Translations under genes and position numbers: made by a program | NCBI GenBank assembly: GCA_945643635.1 | Contig: CALZFC010000018.1 | Location: 3,186,001-3,250,000 of the forward strand | DNA length: 64,000 nucleotides | From: Allodiplogaster sudhausi | Lineage: Eukaryota > Nematoda > Chromadorea > Rhabditida > Diplogasteridae | Direction: 5' to 3' | The notes under the pieces: model-generated | The model's input: the letters and a program-made list of their open reading frames with translations, nothing else | Database searches by the model: none | Told to the model about the DNA's origin: nothing | In this document: positions 34,624 to 47,005 of the stretch, piece by piece | Layout: each line of letters begins with the position of its first letter | Position numbering within the stretch: the first letter of the stretch is position 1

Positions 34624-34684
34624 TTCTCTCACATTCAGTTTCTCAGTTTCCCTTAGAGAAGCTGAGAAACTGAAGGTGAGAGAA
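34624..34684. repeat. Hairpin with 23-bp arms, miRNA-precursor-like
   Basis: The arms 34624-34646 and 34662-34684 are reverse complements with one mismatch, around a 15-base loop. The outer ends read ttctctcaca and ggtgagagaa. The size and loop fit a short pre-miRNA-like hairpin or an inverted-repeat relic; transcription is unknown. Confidence 0.6.
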
Positions 34685-35700
34685 CATACTATGTACATAT
34701 GTCCTATTGCCAGAAGCACTCCATCACTTCTCTGCACACTCTTTCTCTTCAGTTGTTTCTCATTAGCCGAGCTCAGTTACCATTAAAATAAAATTAATTG
34801 ACTTTGAAGTTAAAGAAAAATCATTTGGAGAAAAATAATTTAAAGCAAGGCAAGGTTTACGTTAACAGAATCTTCTTTGCAATTTTCATAGTAGTGTACT
34901 CGAAGATTACACATACTATGGCCTCATTGCTTCATGGTCGATTCCAGCACGAAACACTTTACTTCGACAATGAGGCCAGCCTTTCGGCTCATCGTAAATT
35001 ATGGAGTGCTAAACGTTCATCTCCTTTAGGCACAATAAATTGTCACTGAAAAATTAGCATGGATTTAATTAGCTGTTAGATGCGACTTGCGCAGCATGTG
35101 CTGCCTGCGTTACAACATAAAACATTCGTATCCAGTTGGTTCGTCTTCAAGTCGCCTCTCCGCTGTATTCCCTCCAGAACCCTCAGGGCGCCATCACCAT
35201 ATTAATCTCCTTCTCCTGTTCTTTCTTCCTCTACCTATAGTCGCTGAATTTGATGTATATTTCGTTAGAATGTGCTCTCTCTCACTCTTTATCTTGCTCC
35301 TTCTTTTCTTTATCGCTCTCTTTCTATCTCTATTCTCTCTATCTCCTCTCTCACACAGTCTCTTCATTCAGTCTATCTCTCTCTAGCTCTCTTTATTATT
35401 CTCTCTCTCTTTCCTATATCTTCTCTCTGTCTTTCTCTCGCACTCTCTCTCTCTCCCCAATTGTAAGAAAATGACTTGAGGCTTCTGGATGGCGGAGCCT
35501 ACTCGCCATGAGGACCCAGTAGCGCGCATACTTTCGGGTTTGTCGTTCTATTTCTCTTTCGCTTTCTCTTACTTGTTTGATCCGAGAGCAAACTTTGGTC
35601 TTAATCGCCCTCTCTCTCTCACTCTCTCTCTCTCGCTCTCTCTCTCTTTCCTTCCTTCTCTCCCTCCCTCGTTCTCTCTCTCTCCCATGGTCAACTATAT
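34685..35700. other. Intergenic stretch with possible small exons and CT tracts
   Basis: CT tracts occupy 35270-35455 and 35608-35690. Two plus-strand islands have some coding character: MASLLHGRFQHETLYFDNEA (34918-35046) and MAEPTRHEDPVARILSG (35489-35540, followed by a donor-like gtttgt). Neither could be joined in phase to the exons at 35739 onward. Confidence 0.35.
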
Positions 35701-35738
35701 GTAATTGCGATGAGAATTATTATTTAGAATACTCACAG

Positions 35739-36281
35739 CGCTTGCCTTACTCGCTTCTCGTCTACGGAAACATCGCTTTGCTTAGTTACTACGATTCCAA
35801 ACTGTGGGTCGACCTCGTCTCTGCTCGGTTTGTCTGTATTATTATTTTTAAGTTAAAACTATTCTGCAAATATTGTTTGATTACTATAAATATTTAATTT
35901 TGAGCTTATTTCCATTAAATTTTTGCCAGGCAAATGCGCTTCAACTTCAACCGCAAAGACTCCTGGAGGGCGGATCGTCTGATTCACCACTACATATGCG
36001 AGCGTGCTCTTTTAGGTCTCTTGTTCTGGATTATGTTAAATTTAATTTTTATTATTTTGCTGAATCAAAATGCAAAATGTAAACAAAAATTATTTTTATT
36101 GAAATGATTGGATTCTACTACATCCTCTATATCTATTTTTGTTTGGGCAATCTTCGTTGATTCAATTCCTCTCTCTCTCGCTCTTTCTCTCACTCTCTTT
36201 AATTTTTTTTATTTCTCGCTCTCGGTCTCGTTTGCTTTGTTTGAAGGGCTCCGTCACTGTCCAAAGACGTGTTTCCTCTAA
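35739..36281 (+). CDS. 3' end of an unrecognised gene
   Basis: Three exons, 35739-35827, 35930-36015 and 36247-36281 (TAA), join in phase to give 69 residues: RLPYSLLVYGNIALLSYYDS..., QMRFNFNRKDSWRADRLIHH..., ending LGLRHCPKTCFL. Third positions are GC-rich and splice sites are normal. Upstream exons are missing from the model; MAEPTRHEDPVARILS at 35489 may be the first exon but its phase does not fit directly. No family is recognised. Confidence 0.55.
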
Positions 36282-36299
36282 TACCTGTGTCAGTTCACC

Positions 36300-37005
36300 G
36301 AAATACAAATCAAATACTTACAAAGTTTAAATAGATTGTACCCGCCACAGCTATTTCCTGGCAGTACTATTCGCTATTGTTCTTGCCGTGTCAATGACAC
36401 TTGATCTATGACCCGTAAACAAAATTATAAAATCATATCGTTTACCAGCAGATTTGACTGTTTTTCTTACTAAAGAGCTTTAGTAAAGTGATTGTGTGTC
36501 TATCTTTCGCTCTCTCTCTCTCTCTCTCTCACACACACATTCTGTCTTTGCTCTCTCTCTCAACTTCTCTGTTTCTCTCCTCCTCTCATCTCTCTCAATC
36601 TCTATCGCTCTCTATTTTCGCTCTCTCTACCTTTCTACTTGACTTTTATTTACTGTATATTTTCTTTTTCACTCTCTCTCCCTCTTTCTTTCCTGCCTGC
36701 TCCCACTATCTCACAATCTTTCTCTGTTTCTCTCTCTCTCTCACTCTCTCGCTATTAATATCTCTCTCTCATTCGCTCGATTTTTCTTCTTATTCTGTTC
36801 CACTTCGATTTGCCTTACACCACGCGGGAAATAAAAACTCATAATCATTCTCTTCTGCCTAACCACCGCCGCTGTTATTGAAATATTATTTGTGCGAGGG
36901 TTTTTTTTATTAATGCCAATATTTGATGATTGATTTTTTTATACACGTATGTATGTCATCCAAGGGCTGATATCATAACAGAGTTTTCTTTTTTACTTTG
37001 ACCTT
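36300..37005. other. CT-rich intergenic stretch
   Basis: Contains CT microsatellite at 36505-36780 and no supported exon. It lies just 5' of the left EAAT gene and may hold its promoter. Confidence 0.5.
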
Positions 37006-37009
37006 TAGA

Positions 37010-37516
37010 ATGGCAGCCTTGACAACGGGTTCTCATGAAGATTCGCGCTGTCAATCTTGGCTCAGAGCCAACATGCATTTGCTTCTAAACTTTACTGGTG
37101 TACGTGAATTATTGACCTTTTTTTGCACTTTTAATATGTCTAATTATATGAAACTGGAAAGCTTGAGGAGGGATCCTATATGTACATATCTGATATTCGT
37201 TGTAGATGCTCGTCGGTGTATTCGCCATGAGGTTCATCGTTTTTTCTCCCATTATTTAATTGAAATCTCACAATCAGATAGCAACTTGTTGACAACGACG
37301 TTTTGGTGTAAATTGCTCAGTTTCAAGGTTGCTTGCATTTAAACGTGGTTTTAAAAAATAAAATTTTATGTGTCTTTTTTATTCCAGGTGATACACGTTA
37401 TCGGCTTTCCTGGCGCCATCTTCATGAATATGCTCAAGATGCTTATTGTCCCCTTCGTTGTGTGCAGTCTCAGCTCAGGTGGGCGCGATTCCTTCTCAAA
37501 CAGACAGCGGAAGAGG

Positions 37517-37550
<34 letters not shown>

Positions 37551-39536
37551 AAGAGAGAGAGATAGAAGGGAAGAAAGAATACAAGGAGTGAGAGACGTAG
37601 CGAGCATCACAAAGAGAACGATGAAAACGCATGGCGTTCTTCTCCTTCGCACTCAGCTGGCGGATGATGGATGTCCCTGACAAGAAGAAGATTCTTTGGC
37701 CAGCATTCTATCTCATTGTCAACATCTTGAGCACCCAATACAAGAAAAAGACCCATAAAGCATCGCATATTTGCACAAAATAACGCCACAAAATTTGCAA
37801 AAAAGGCGGCAAGTTTAAATTTTGAAGTGAAAATAATTAAAATCAAAAGGAAACAACAACATTGACAGGCCTGTCACAAATGGATGCGCGTGCCTCGGGC
37901 AAGATTGGCTCGCGTGCCGTCGCCTACTACGCCCTCACGACGACGTACGCTGTCATCGTAAGTGGGCGGGAAGGATTAAAATTTGAAAATTCAAGTTCTT
38001 TCTCTGACAGTTTGATCAATTGTTAGAAAAAAAGAGGTGGTCAAACGTGAGAAGTCTGTGATTTAGGCAATAATTGTGCTTAATAATTTGTTAGTTACAT
38101 ACATATAATCTAGTTTATGATATTTATTTATATTCATTTATATGGTTTAATAAATGTAATTAATTGATTAAATATCAATAATCTTTTCCAGCTCGGCATC
38201 ATCCTCGTGCTGTTGATCGAGCCGGGCCGGCCGGATCTGGCTGCCGCGCGGCAGGCGCACTCCGCCAACGCGGCCGCGCTCTCCGCCGCGCACGATCGCA
38301 TCTCGGCTCTCGACAAGTTTCTCGATCTCATTCGGTACGCAGCCTCTTTCCAAGCTGAGCAGATTCCGTGTGTGGGTGTTCACACTCGAGCATTTAATTT
38401 ATAGTGGGAAAAATTTGAAAAAAAAAAATATCTGCATATAGAGACAGTATTTACATTCCCAAGTAAGTAAATTTCCAATTCAAGTCGATTAATTGAATTC
38501 ATTGGTTTTACAATTTTTATGTACGTTGATACGATGGGCACGAGCTCATCAATATTACATTGAATAGTCGTTATCGTGCAAGCCTTATCTAAATGTGCGG
38601 CAAGTTCGTTGACAAGTTGAGAGAAGATGTTTTTTTTCGTCTCTTGCAGCAACATGTTCCCGGAGAACATTGTCCGTGCCACCTTCCTGCAGCAAGAGAC
38701 ACTGGTCAGTGAGACATGCTAATTCATTTCAGGGTGGGCATAAAATACAGGCATCAAACAGAGACCAAACGGTCAGATTAAATTAAGCGAGCCAGTGAAT
38801 TCATGTAGCATGATAATGATGCAATTCACGTGAAAGGGAGATTAATGCTTGGTGAGTGAAGTGGAGAGCACTGCAGGCAAGAGGAGAAGTGACGAATAGG
38901 GAGCAAAGAGGCGAAAGGGTTGACATAGTGAAAGGGTAGTCAAAGTACACTTTCAGCTGGTAAGAGAACCGGAAAAGGATGAAGAGAGATCGGGAGAGGA
39001 GAGAAGATAGAGGGCGAGAGAAAGATGGAAGAGAGAGCGAGAGAGAGAACAAAAGAGAGAGCGAGATGAGAAAGAGAGCGATAGCGAGACAGAGAAAGAG
39101 AGAGAAACATATTGAGAAAGAGAAAATAAGTGAAATAGAGAGTAGGAAAACTCATTGAAGGCCGTTGGGTATGTTTCTCAAGTCACTGTAAACTGTTGTC
39201 AATCATAAAATATGATGTATGCATTAATAAATAAAATAAATAAATATTTTCTCTGACTGCTCTCTTTCACAGACAATTCGCAACGACACGGCAGCAAGCG
39301 TCTCGTACAAGTTGCAATACATTGACGGCATGAATATTTTAGGTGATGAAAAAGAAATGGCGGGAAAATTAGCATTTCAAAAATGAATCGATAATTTTGT
39401 TGAGGCCTGATCGTCTTCTGCATCGTCTTTGGCCTCGCGGTCGCGTCGCTCGGCGAGACGGCGCGGCCGATCGTCGCCTTCTTCTCAGCCATGGACGCAG
39501 TGATCGCGCGCATGGTCGGCATCTTCATGTGGTGAG

Positions 39537-39581
<45 letters not shown>

Positions 39582-41075
39582 GAGAGTGAGACAGAAATGG
39601 ATTGAGAGAAGATAGTGATAGAGAAATGTAGAGAGAAGAGAGCGCGAAAGAAATGAAGCGGGAGAGAAGAGAGTGAGAGATAAATGGAGAGAGAAGATTG
39701 ACATCAATCGAGAGAGAAGATGATGAGATAGAAGTGAGAGAGAGGTAGAGAAGAGAGATGTTGGGTGACATTGTGACTGCATATATGAATGTATGTAATA
39801 CGAAATAAAGAAATAAATCTCACGGTAATTCTTTTTAAATTCTGTCAGGATCGCTCCGATTGGCATTGCGTCGCTGATCGCCGAGAAGATCATCGCCATT
39901 CCCAATCTGCTCGAGACGGCGCAGCTCCTCGGCATGTTCATTCTTACCGTAATCGGAGGTTCGTTCCGGGAAACGATGCGTGGGAACGTTTTCCTTAAGA
40001 ATATTATATATTTGGATGCAAATGTTTTTTAATAAGGTCGTCTTTATCAGTATTATTAGCCGTTATTCTAGTTAAATATATCAGCTATTACAAAAAATAC
40101 TCCTTTGCCTTGTTTGCCAGGTCTTCTCTTCCAGTCGCTCGTGACTCTGCCTGCAATCTACTACGCGGCCGCGAGGAAGAATCCATACGTCTTCCTCCGC
40201 GGACTCACGCCTGCTCTCCTCACCGTCTTTGGCACCTCGTCTAGGTTGGCAACTAGAAGAGAGAGAGAGAGAGAGAGAGATAGACAGTGAGAGTGAGAAG
40301 ATGAGACAGAACGAGAGAGGAGAGGGAGAAGGAGAGATAGAGAGGAGAGAAAAAGAGCGAAGTTCTCCCTCCTTGCCTGCAGTGCTGCGACATTACCGGT
40401 CACCTTCCGCTGCCTCAACGAGATCGGCGTAGATCAAAGAATCACGAAATTCGTTCTTCCCGTCGGCTCAACTATTAATATGGTATTTTACATTTTTCCT
40501 CAATTTTGTTATTCATTCCCATGTATACGACGTATTTATCACATCAATTTCTCGTAGATGAATAAAAAACTGCCCCTTGAAAAAATGCAAATATGCAATT
40601 TCTTTTCTTTTCATAGCACAAATAAGTATGTAAGTAAGTAAATAAATAATAAATAAATTAAATACATGAATAAAAAGGATGGCACGGCGCTCTACGAGGC
40701 GGTCGCCGCCATCTTCATCGGCCAAATCAACGGCTTCGATTTTGGCGTCTCCGAGATCATCGTTGTGAGGTGGGCAATTTTATGTTTTTATTATTGTTAT
40801 GTATTAAAAATTTTTTTTTGGCCAATTTTTTAAACGATATATCTTTTTTTTGTTTTCTCCTGACCATGAAACCTTGTTTAAAAGAATTCTTTTCTACAAC
40901 TCATAGCATAACCGCGACGCTCGCTGCCATCGGCACGACATGCATTCCCTCTGGCGGCATGTTCATCGTGCTCGCCGCACTCGGCCTTCCGACCGAAGAC
41001 GTCTCGCTCGTGCTCGCCATCGACTTTCTGCTGTTAGAGGGGGAGAGAGAGAGAGAGATAATGAACTGGAGATAG

Positions 41076-41111
<36 letters not shown>

Positions 41112-41765
41112 GGAGAGGGAGTGAAGAGAGAGAGAGAATGTATTTGATATTGCAGAAAAATTTATGTATATAATTTAACAAGAATACTAAATAACAAAAT
41201 GTCATGAAATAATTTAAATAGAATATAATATAATATCTTTCCGTGGCCGCTGCCGCGCAACGGTGAACGTGATCGGAGACGCGCTCGGCTGCGGATTCGT
41301 CGAGGCTCTCTGCAGGGACGAGCTGCCGGAGAAGTAGGAAGAGAAGGAGGAGGAGGAGATTAAAGACGCAGAACAGGTACGTGAAATATTAGGCAGATCA
41401 ATTACCACAATCTGTTTTATATAATATGTATTATTGATGATCTATTACGAACATTACAATCTTTATCTATAAATCTAACTACCGGAGACTTTCATGCTCA
41501 TATTATAAATAAAACGTTACCGCCAGTTCACTTTATGACATATTTATTACCTATTTTCACACTCCGATGCCATAAGTAAATATGAGTAAAAATGTATAGT
41601 AAGTTTTTATTTTCTATTGACATCTTTTTTCCTTTTTTAATTTCTAAAAGACTAACGGAAATATCCCAGCTTTAGATCGAATCCTCGGGCGTCAACGGAA
41701 GTCGCTTTTCGCATCAAATGCATCCATCGCCGCCGACGGCAGCGAGTAAATTTATTGATGATTAA
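37010..41765 (+). CDS. Excitatory amino acid (glutamate) transporter, left copy
   Basis: This is an SLC1-family Na+-coupled glutamate transporter of the plasma membrane. Exons: 37010 to about 37099, 37206-37238, 37388-37478, 37869-37957, 38192-38334, 38650-38704, 39273-39342, 39405-39531, 39849-39958, 40121-40244, 40383-40482, 40678-40769, about 40908-41035, about 41232-41381, and 41676-41765 (TAA). Motifs are [30 protein letters not shown], the glycosylation-loop [17 protein letters not shown] (serine-rich hairpin), [19 protein letters not shown] (NMDGT), and [13 protein letters not shown]. Two oddities: a TAG at 41335 cuts the charged tail (the right copy has GAG there), and the junction before CRATVNV lacks an AG acceptor. 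GA tracts fill most introns. The N-terminal exon ([13 protein letters not shown]) is less certain. Confidence 0.88.
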
Positions 41766-41840
41766 GGAATGAATGTTTAAGAAGCCGCTTATTGTTAGAA
41801 CTACGATTGATGTAACTACACGTGAAATTACGAGTAAAGT
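37206..41840 (+). repeat. Left arm of large inverted duplication, EAAT part
   Basis: This segment reappears as its reverse complement at 59325-64000. Exons, introns and even GA tracts correspond; the 69-codon frame at 39789-39998 is identical to that at 61382-61173. The arm may extend further left, because the partner runs into the window edge. Confidence 0.93.
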
Positions 41841-43114
41841 TTCATATTTGCATAAATTTTTTAAACTTACAGTTCCATTCGGTTGAAACACAGGATTCAT
41901 TCAAGCACATACGAAAAAGTTTACGATAAGCAGTCTTCTTGAATATCAGGTACAAATCTTATATTTACGTATAGTCTTTAATTTCCAAATTTTCGATCCC
42001 AATTCTTTTGATTATTAGCTTGTCATAACATTGAAACCTTTCCATTCAAATTTCGCTTTTGGCCTACCACTTCTAATCCGATTCTTCCACTTTCTTTAGC
42101 GATTTTAAAAAGTACTCACGACTTCCACTTTCAGTGTTCAAACCTCAAAGTTTATTTCGCACACATAAAATTAGATTCGGTTGAAATGTAAGATTCATTA
42201 GAGTGCTTACGAAAAAAGTTTTCCAATAAGTTTTCTTGTTCAAATCTAATATTTAACTAATCTAATACCAACTTTTACGATTTCTCCATATGGGTTCACT
42301 ATTTCGACTAGTATTTTTCAAACTATTGAACTCAACCTATTCAACCTCATGGTCAACTTAAAGGAGACCATAAGGGAAAAACTACCTACCACCAAACATC
42401 CATTTTTTTCTGTCTGTTCTGCAACATGTGGGAAACCTGTTGTTAACAATCAAAGATACCTAGTAGGGGGAGCAAAATTTTTTCAAGTTGTTCAATATCA
42501 TTTTATATTTTTCCCTAAAACAAAACAAACATACACAAACGCCCAAGTTCAGCTAAACATCTTTCAGTGCTGAGAGAATGTAATTTGTTTCACGTTCCAA
42601 AGTCACGAAATCCTTGGTTTTAACTTAATCATGCGAAAAACTGGAATTCCTTTATGCAGTTCTGCTCGTAAAAACAAAGAACAACACGGAAGGTAACGGG
42701 GAAACAACATGAAAATTTTCTAAACATGCGACTTCTTCTTATTACGACAATCACAGTTCAATTCGGGCCAAAAAGATATCTACAGTAACTTTGAGCTGAT
42801 GAATACGTCGCTCGGTATTCATCGCCTTTTCAATAGGGAGAGGCAGCCAAATCCTTTGATCTTCCGCAGTCAGAATCCGCCGTTTTCCTTTCCCTCAACC
42901 TCCCCTTTTTTTAATCAAATCCTTGATGGTTCAATCTTTAGGCCCTTCCTAAAAGATAGATTCACAAAGACAAAATTATCCCACCAAAATTTTCTAAATA
43001 GTTCACACCTTTACTTTCTACTAAAAAATAAAATCAAAAATCTCCCCATTGACATTTATTTCTAAATAATTATATTTCCCGATACTTTGCGCCGTGACTT
43101 TTTGTTTTCCCCAG
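41841..43114. other. AT-rich stretch unique to the left arm
   Basis: There is no supported exon. This is the first part of the 5.2 kb block (41840-47040) missing from the right arm, between the EAAT 3' end and the PDZ gene. Confidence 0.5.
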
Positions 43115-44651
43115 CTTCCCGCCGGTTATCGCCGCGAGGCGCCCGAGGAAATCTCGCGCCAGAACGGCAACCGCCCCGCCTTCTACGACGCCCAAAACGG
43201 TTTGGAAATCTTCTAAATTTCACGCTCACTAAAATTATTAAAATTTTAGAAAAAGTTTTCAGAAACAAGCATAATATTCACAGATGTTAGTTTGAGTTAA
43301 TTTTTTTCAGGCGTCTACTTCGATGGCAAGCGCGCTTACTACTATGAAGACCCGGAGCAGAGCAAAGCACCCGCAAACCAGCTCCAGCGGGGCCAGGGCA
43401 ACTAGTACCAGGCTCCCGCTTACAACCTCCAGCAGGGTCAGGGGTACAAGTACCAGGCCCCCGCTCAGCAACTCCAGCTGGGCCAGGAGTACTAGTACAA
43501 GGCTCCCGCCAACCTCCAACAGGGTCAGGAGTACCAGCGCCAGGCTCCCGCCCACCAGCTCCAGCAGGGGCAGGGGCAGGGGTACCAGTACCAGGCACCC
43601 GCCTACAACCTCGAGCAGGTTCAGGGTTACCAGCAGGGAGTCCCTGCTCAGGCCCAGCATGGTCAGGGGTACCAGTACCAGGCACCCACCTACCACCTCC
43701 AGCCTGGCCAGGGGTACCAGTACCGTTCCGCCGCCTACAATCTCCAGCACGGCCAGGGGTACCAGCAGGGAGTCCCTCAGGCTCTGCCTCAGCAGAGTTT
43801 GTTTTTAGTCCATCAGTTTGTCAGAATATCCCGCTGATGGGAACATAAGAAAGCACGAATTGCCTTGTGATCTCATCAAAAATGAGCAATATTTTACTTA
43901 AATTGTTCTCGATCTATAGGTAAGGGATGAGTCGTTTGACCTCTTTGCAATTCTAGTTGCTGCTCCTGTCTACTCGGAGTACATTCCGGTCTACGGACTT
44001 GTCATCTACCACCAGCAACAGCCCCGCCAGCCACCATTCGGGGCCAACATCTGCCAGCAGGTCCCGCGAGACAAAGAGATACTGTAACCAGTCAACAGGG
44101 CATTTGCTGTCATTCTCGGAAGAGCCTTAGACCAACTAAACTTTATTGCAGGGCGCCAATATTCCGCTGCAGCAAGGACATGGACTCTGCTTTCCGGCAC
44201 CGGCAAGCAACACATGCGTCCATCCGCTTCATCAGGTTAAAACAGCGATGAAGAATTGAATATCAGAAGATCCTTATTTAATTTCTTTATAGCAAAAGAT
44301 TAAGATTCGAGTAAAAAAAATCTATAAACATGAAAAACATACAAGTGTCTCAAATTCAGCAGCACCAGGAGCCGCCAGTTCAGGTCCACTATTCTGCGCA
44401 GCAGCAGCCTCTTCAGCAGGTTATAAAAAAAATGAAAGACTAATTTTTAAAAAAAATTGAAAATAAATGTTTTCTAAAATAGTATGCCTGTTCGACGCCG
44501 CGGACTCGCAGCACCAGCTGCCCCCACCGGCCAGCCAGAACCAGGCAAAGCGCTCTTCCTCACCCGCCATCGAACGGGCGACAATGGCTGGTCCTCGCGT
44601 CAGTTTTCTCTTCACTCTCTCACTCTCTCACTCTCTCACTCTCTCACTCTC

Positions 44652-44686
<35 letters not shown>

Positions 44687-46308
44687 TTCTCAGATCCTCT
44701 CTATGTATACTCTTCATATCGTAATTTCTCATCTTCCTTCTCTTCCCTTTCCCCTCTCTATCTCTCTCTCTCTCTGCAGGAACTCGTGGTGGAGATTCCG
44801 ATGGAGGAGTACGACCTTCTTGGCGCCGTGCCAGATGACAAGATGGTCATCGTGCTCATCCAGGCCGGAACCATTTCGGAGGGCAAGCTCGAGGTCGGCA
44901 GAGAGTCGTGGCTACGCTATTTTCATTAAAACTAATAGTTCATTCGAGTTAAAAATGGTTCCTTAATCAAAATTACGACGTGTCAGAACGATAATTTCAC
45001 TTTCGTTCTCTCCGTATGTTCTCCTCCACCTTTTCCTCCATCTTTCCCTCATATCTCTCTCTCTTTCTCTCTCTCTCTCTCTTTTTCCAGATCGGCGACC
45101 AGGTGCTGAAGGTGAACGACACAAGGTCCGCGGCCGAGACCACTTTTACGAGCTTCTCCGCTTCGCTTCGCCCGTTGCAGCGTTGGGATTCATTTTCAAT
45201 AATGATTGAGAGAACAAAGGACGACAGAGAAGGAGCCTCGTTGAGTGATAAATTATCATTCAGGCTGACAATCCGCCGCGACGTCGCGAAGGCTGTGGAA
45301 GTGCAGAGCCAAGTGCCACTTCCGCCGGAGCGCGAGCGCAATGTCGAGCGCCGCGATGGCTACGAGTACCTGGTCAGCTGCAGAAGCGAACCGATCTCTC
45401 ATTTATGAGATAGTTTTTTTTCATCATTGGCAAGTTTTCGCACCCGTTAATCTCGCACTCATTCCAGCTGACGTCGCTGGAGTGGAAGCCCAGCGGACCC
45501 AAGGTGGGCCTCAGCATCAAGAATGCCTTCCAGAACCGCGTCCTGGTGGCGCGCACAGAGGCTGGTACCCTCTCCGCCCAGGCACTCAAGGTAGCCTCCA
45601 GCCAATACGAAGCTCAGAGAGAATCTCTTTTCCATTAAGAGACTCGACGTCATCGTCGATGTCAACGGCCATCTCGTCACTGACAAGGACGTCTGCCGCG
45701 ACCTCATCATCCGCTCTCTCAGGGTCGGCATGGGACTGAATTACAGAATGATCGCTCATTTAGAATTCATTGGCCAAATAAAATATGTACATATGTACAT
45801 ACATAGGTATGTAAATTTAATGGTAATAAATAAGTATGTACATATATTCATATGTAATTGCAGAGCACATACAAGTGCTCGCTGCTGATCGCGCGTCCCA
45901 CGACGACGGAGACGAAGCTGTGGGCGCAGCACGCGGTCGCCTCTTCCAAGGTCAGTTTGAATGAATCGTTCATCCAACATTCATTCTATATACATTTTCA
46001 GAGTAGCCGCTCAGTCAAGTCGAAAAAGAGCACGCGGAGCAAGAAGGGCCCTTCGCATGGCCGTGAGAATCGTTCGATCTCGCCCTGTTTGTTTGCCTTA
46101 ACCTTAACATTAATAGGTTTTATGATGATTTCTTTTGTAGCTGTCTCGACGGACTCTCTCAGCAGCGTCTCCGTCGGCCTCAAGGCGAGCAAAATCATCA
46201 GTATTAATTGCATAAATATGTTTTATTTTAATCCTAATAGATATATTTTCTTTTAAATAACAGTTGAATCTTTCCTAGAGCTCCTCCCCCTCCGGTTCGA
46301 CGGAGTAG
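43115..46308 (+). CDS. Gln-rich tandem-PDZ protein
   Basis: A nematode-type scaffold protein with an N-terminal Gln-rich region and two PDZ-like domains. Exons: 43115-43199 (RPAFYDAQNG), 43311 to about 43800 (repeats of GQGYQYQAPAYNLQQ), about 43957-44071, about 44153-44237, about 44362-44420, about 44512-44600, 44780-44893 (ELVVEIPMEEYDLLGAVPDD), 45091-45173 (IGDQVLKVNDT), 45264-45372 (LTIRRDV, RRDGYEYL), 45468-45590 (LTSLEWKPSGPKVGLSI), 45640-45723 (LDVIVDVNGHLVTDKDVC), 45864-45950, 46002-46062, 46141-46172 and 46279-46308. The last exons encode a Ser/Lys-rich tail. TAG codons interrupt the Gln-rich exon at 43403 and 43493, and the final TAG at 46306 is followed in frame by 19 coherent codons to another TAG at 46366. 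The 5' end is not found. It is either a pseudogene in its N-terminal half, an alternatively spliced exon, or read through. Confidence 0.75.
43360..43790 (+). repeat. 45-bp coding tandem repeat (15-residue unit)
   Basis: About nine degenerate units encode variants of GQGYQYQAPAYNLQQ. Two units carry TAG in place of the CAG of YQY, exactly 90 nt (two units) apart. Confidence 0.85.
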
Positions 46309-46964
46309 CAGCTGCTGCCGAAGCCGTCCGTGTACAGCAGCAGCGAGCTGCGCGCCCCGCGTATTTAGATCCTCTCGCCTCTCAAGAATACCTTCCCTAG
46401 CCCTCCATCACCGCATCATTCCCCCTCCCATTGGCCCCTCCTTCATTGTCTACTCCACTCTCTCCGTGGCTTTTTTAAAAGCAAGTAAACAGTTCGTTTT
46501 GAATCACTGTTGAAACCGAAATATTCCCATAAAATATATAAATCTGAATAAATATAATCATTTTTGGAGAATTATCTATATGTATGTATGTATGTATATG
46601 AAGAATTTTAATGAATTCATTTACTATTAATTCTGTCCGGATTACAGATGTGCAGGAAAAAAATTTTTATCAGAACGGCCACGATGAGTCTATGTATTTC
46701 TTCAAAGGAGAAAAGACTTCATTTGAATAGCCACCTGAGGACTAATGATTTTGCACATGGATTTTGATATTTGTTTATTCTTCTTATATTTTATTGTAAT
46801 AATACATGATACAATATGAAATTCAAAGAGCAAACAACAATTTTAGTAGTATTAAATTTGTAGACTTTCTCGATTATCCGAAGGCAAAGTCGACCGTCTG
46901 CATTGAATTGAAGCTATGAATTGTTCAAAGGGGTGTACGTTAAGGAATTTTTGCTTCTAAAATA

Positions 46965-47005
<41 letters not shown>

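Noticed and set aside
26806..36844. Many long open frames made of Ser/Leu or Arg/Glu repeats (for example near 27660-27918, 33080-33640, 35250-35470, 36488-36844)
   Set aside because: They translate GA/CT microsatellites. Their frames are open only because the dinucleotide repeat lacks stops; flanks show no coding bias.
43307..43808. Long open frames on both strands of the Gln-rich repeat (147 and 161 codons) as separate genes
   Set aside because: They are shadow frames of a tandem repeat with period 45. Only the frame joined in phase to the exon at 43115-43199 fits a gene, despite its two TAG codons.
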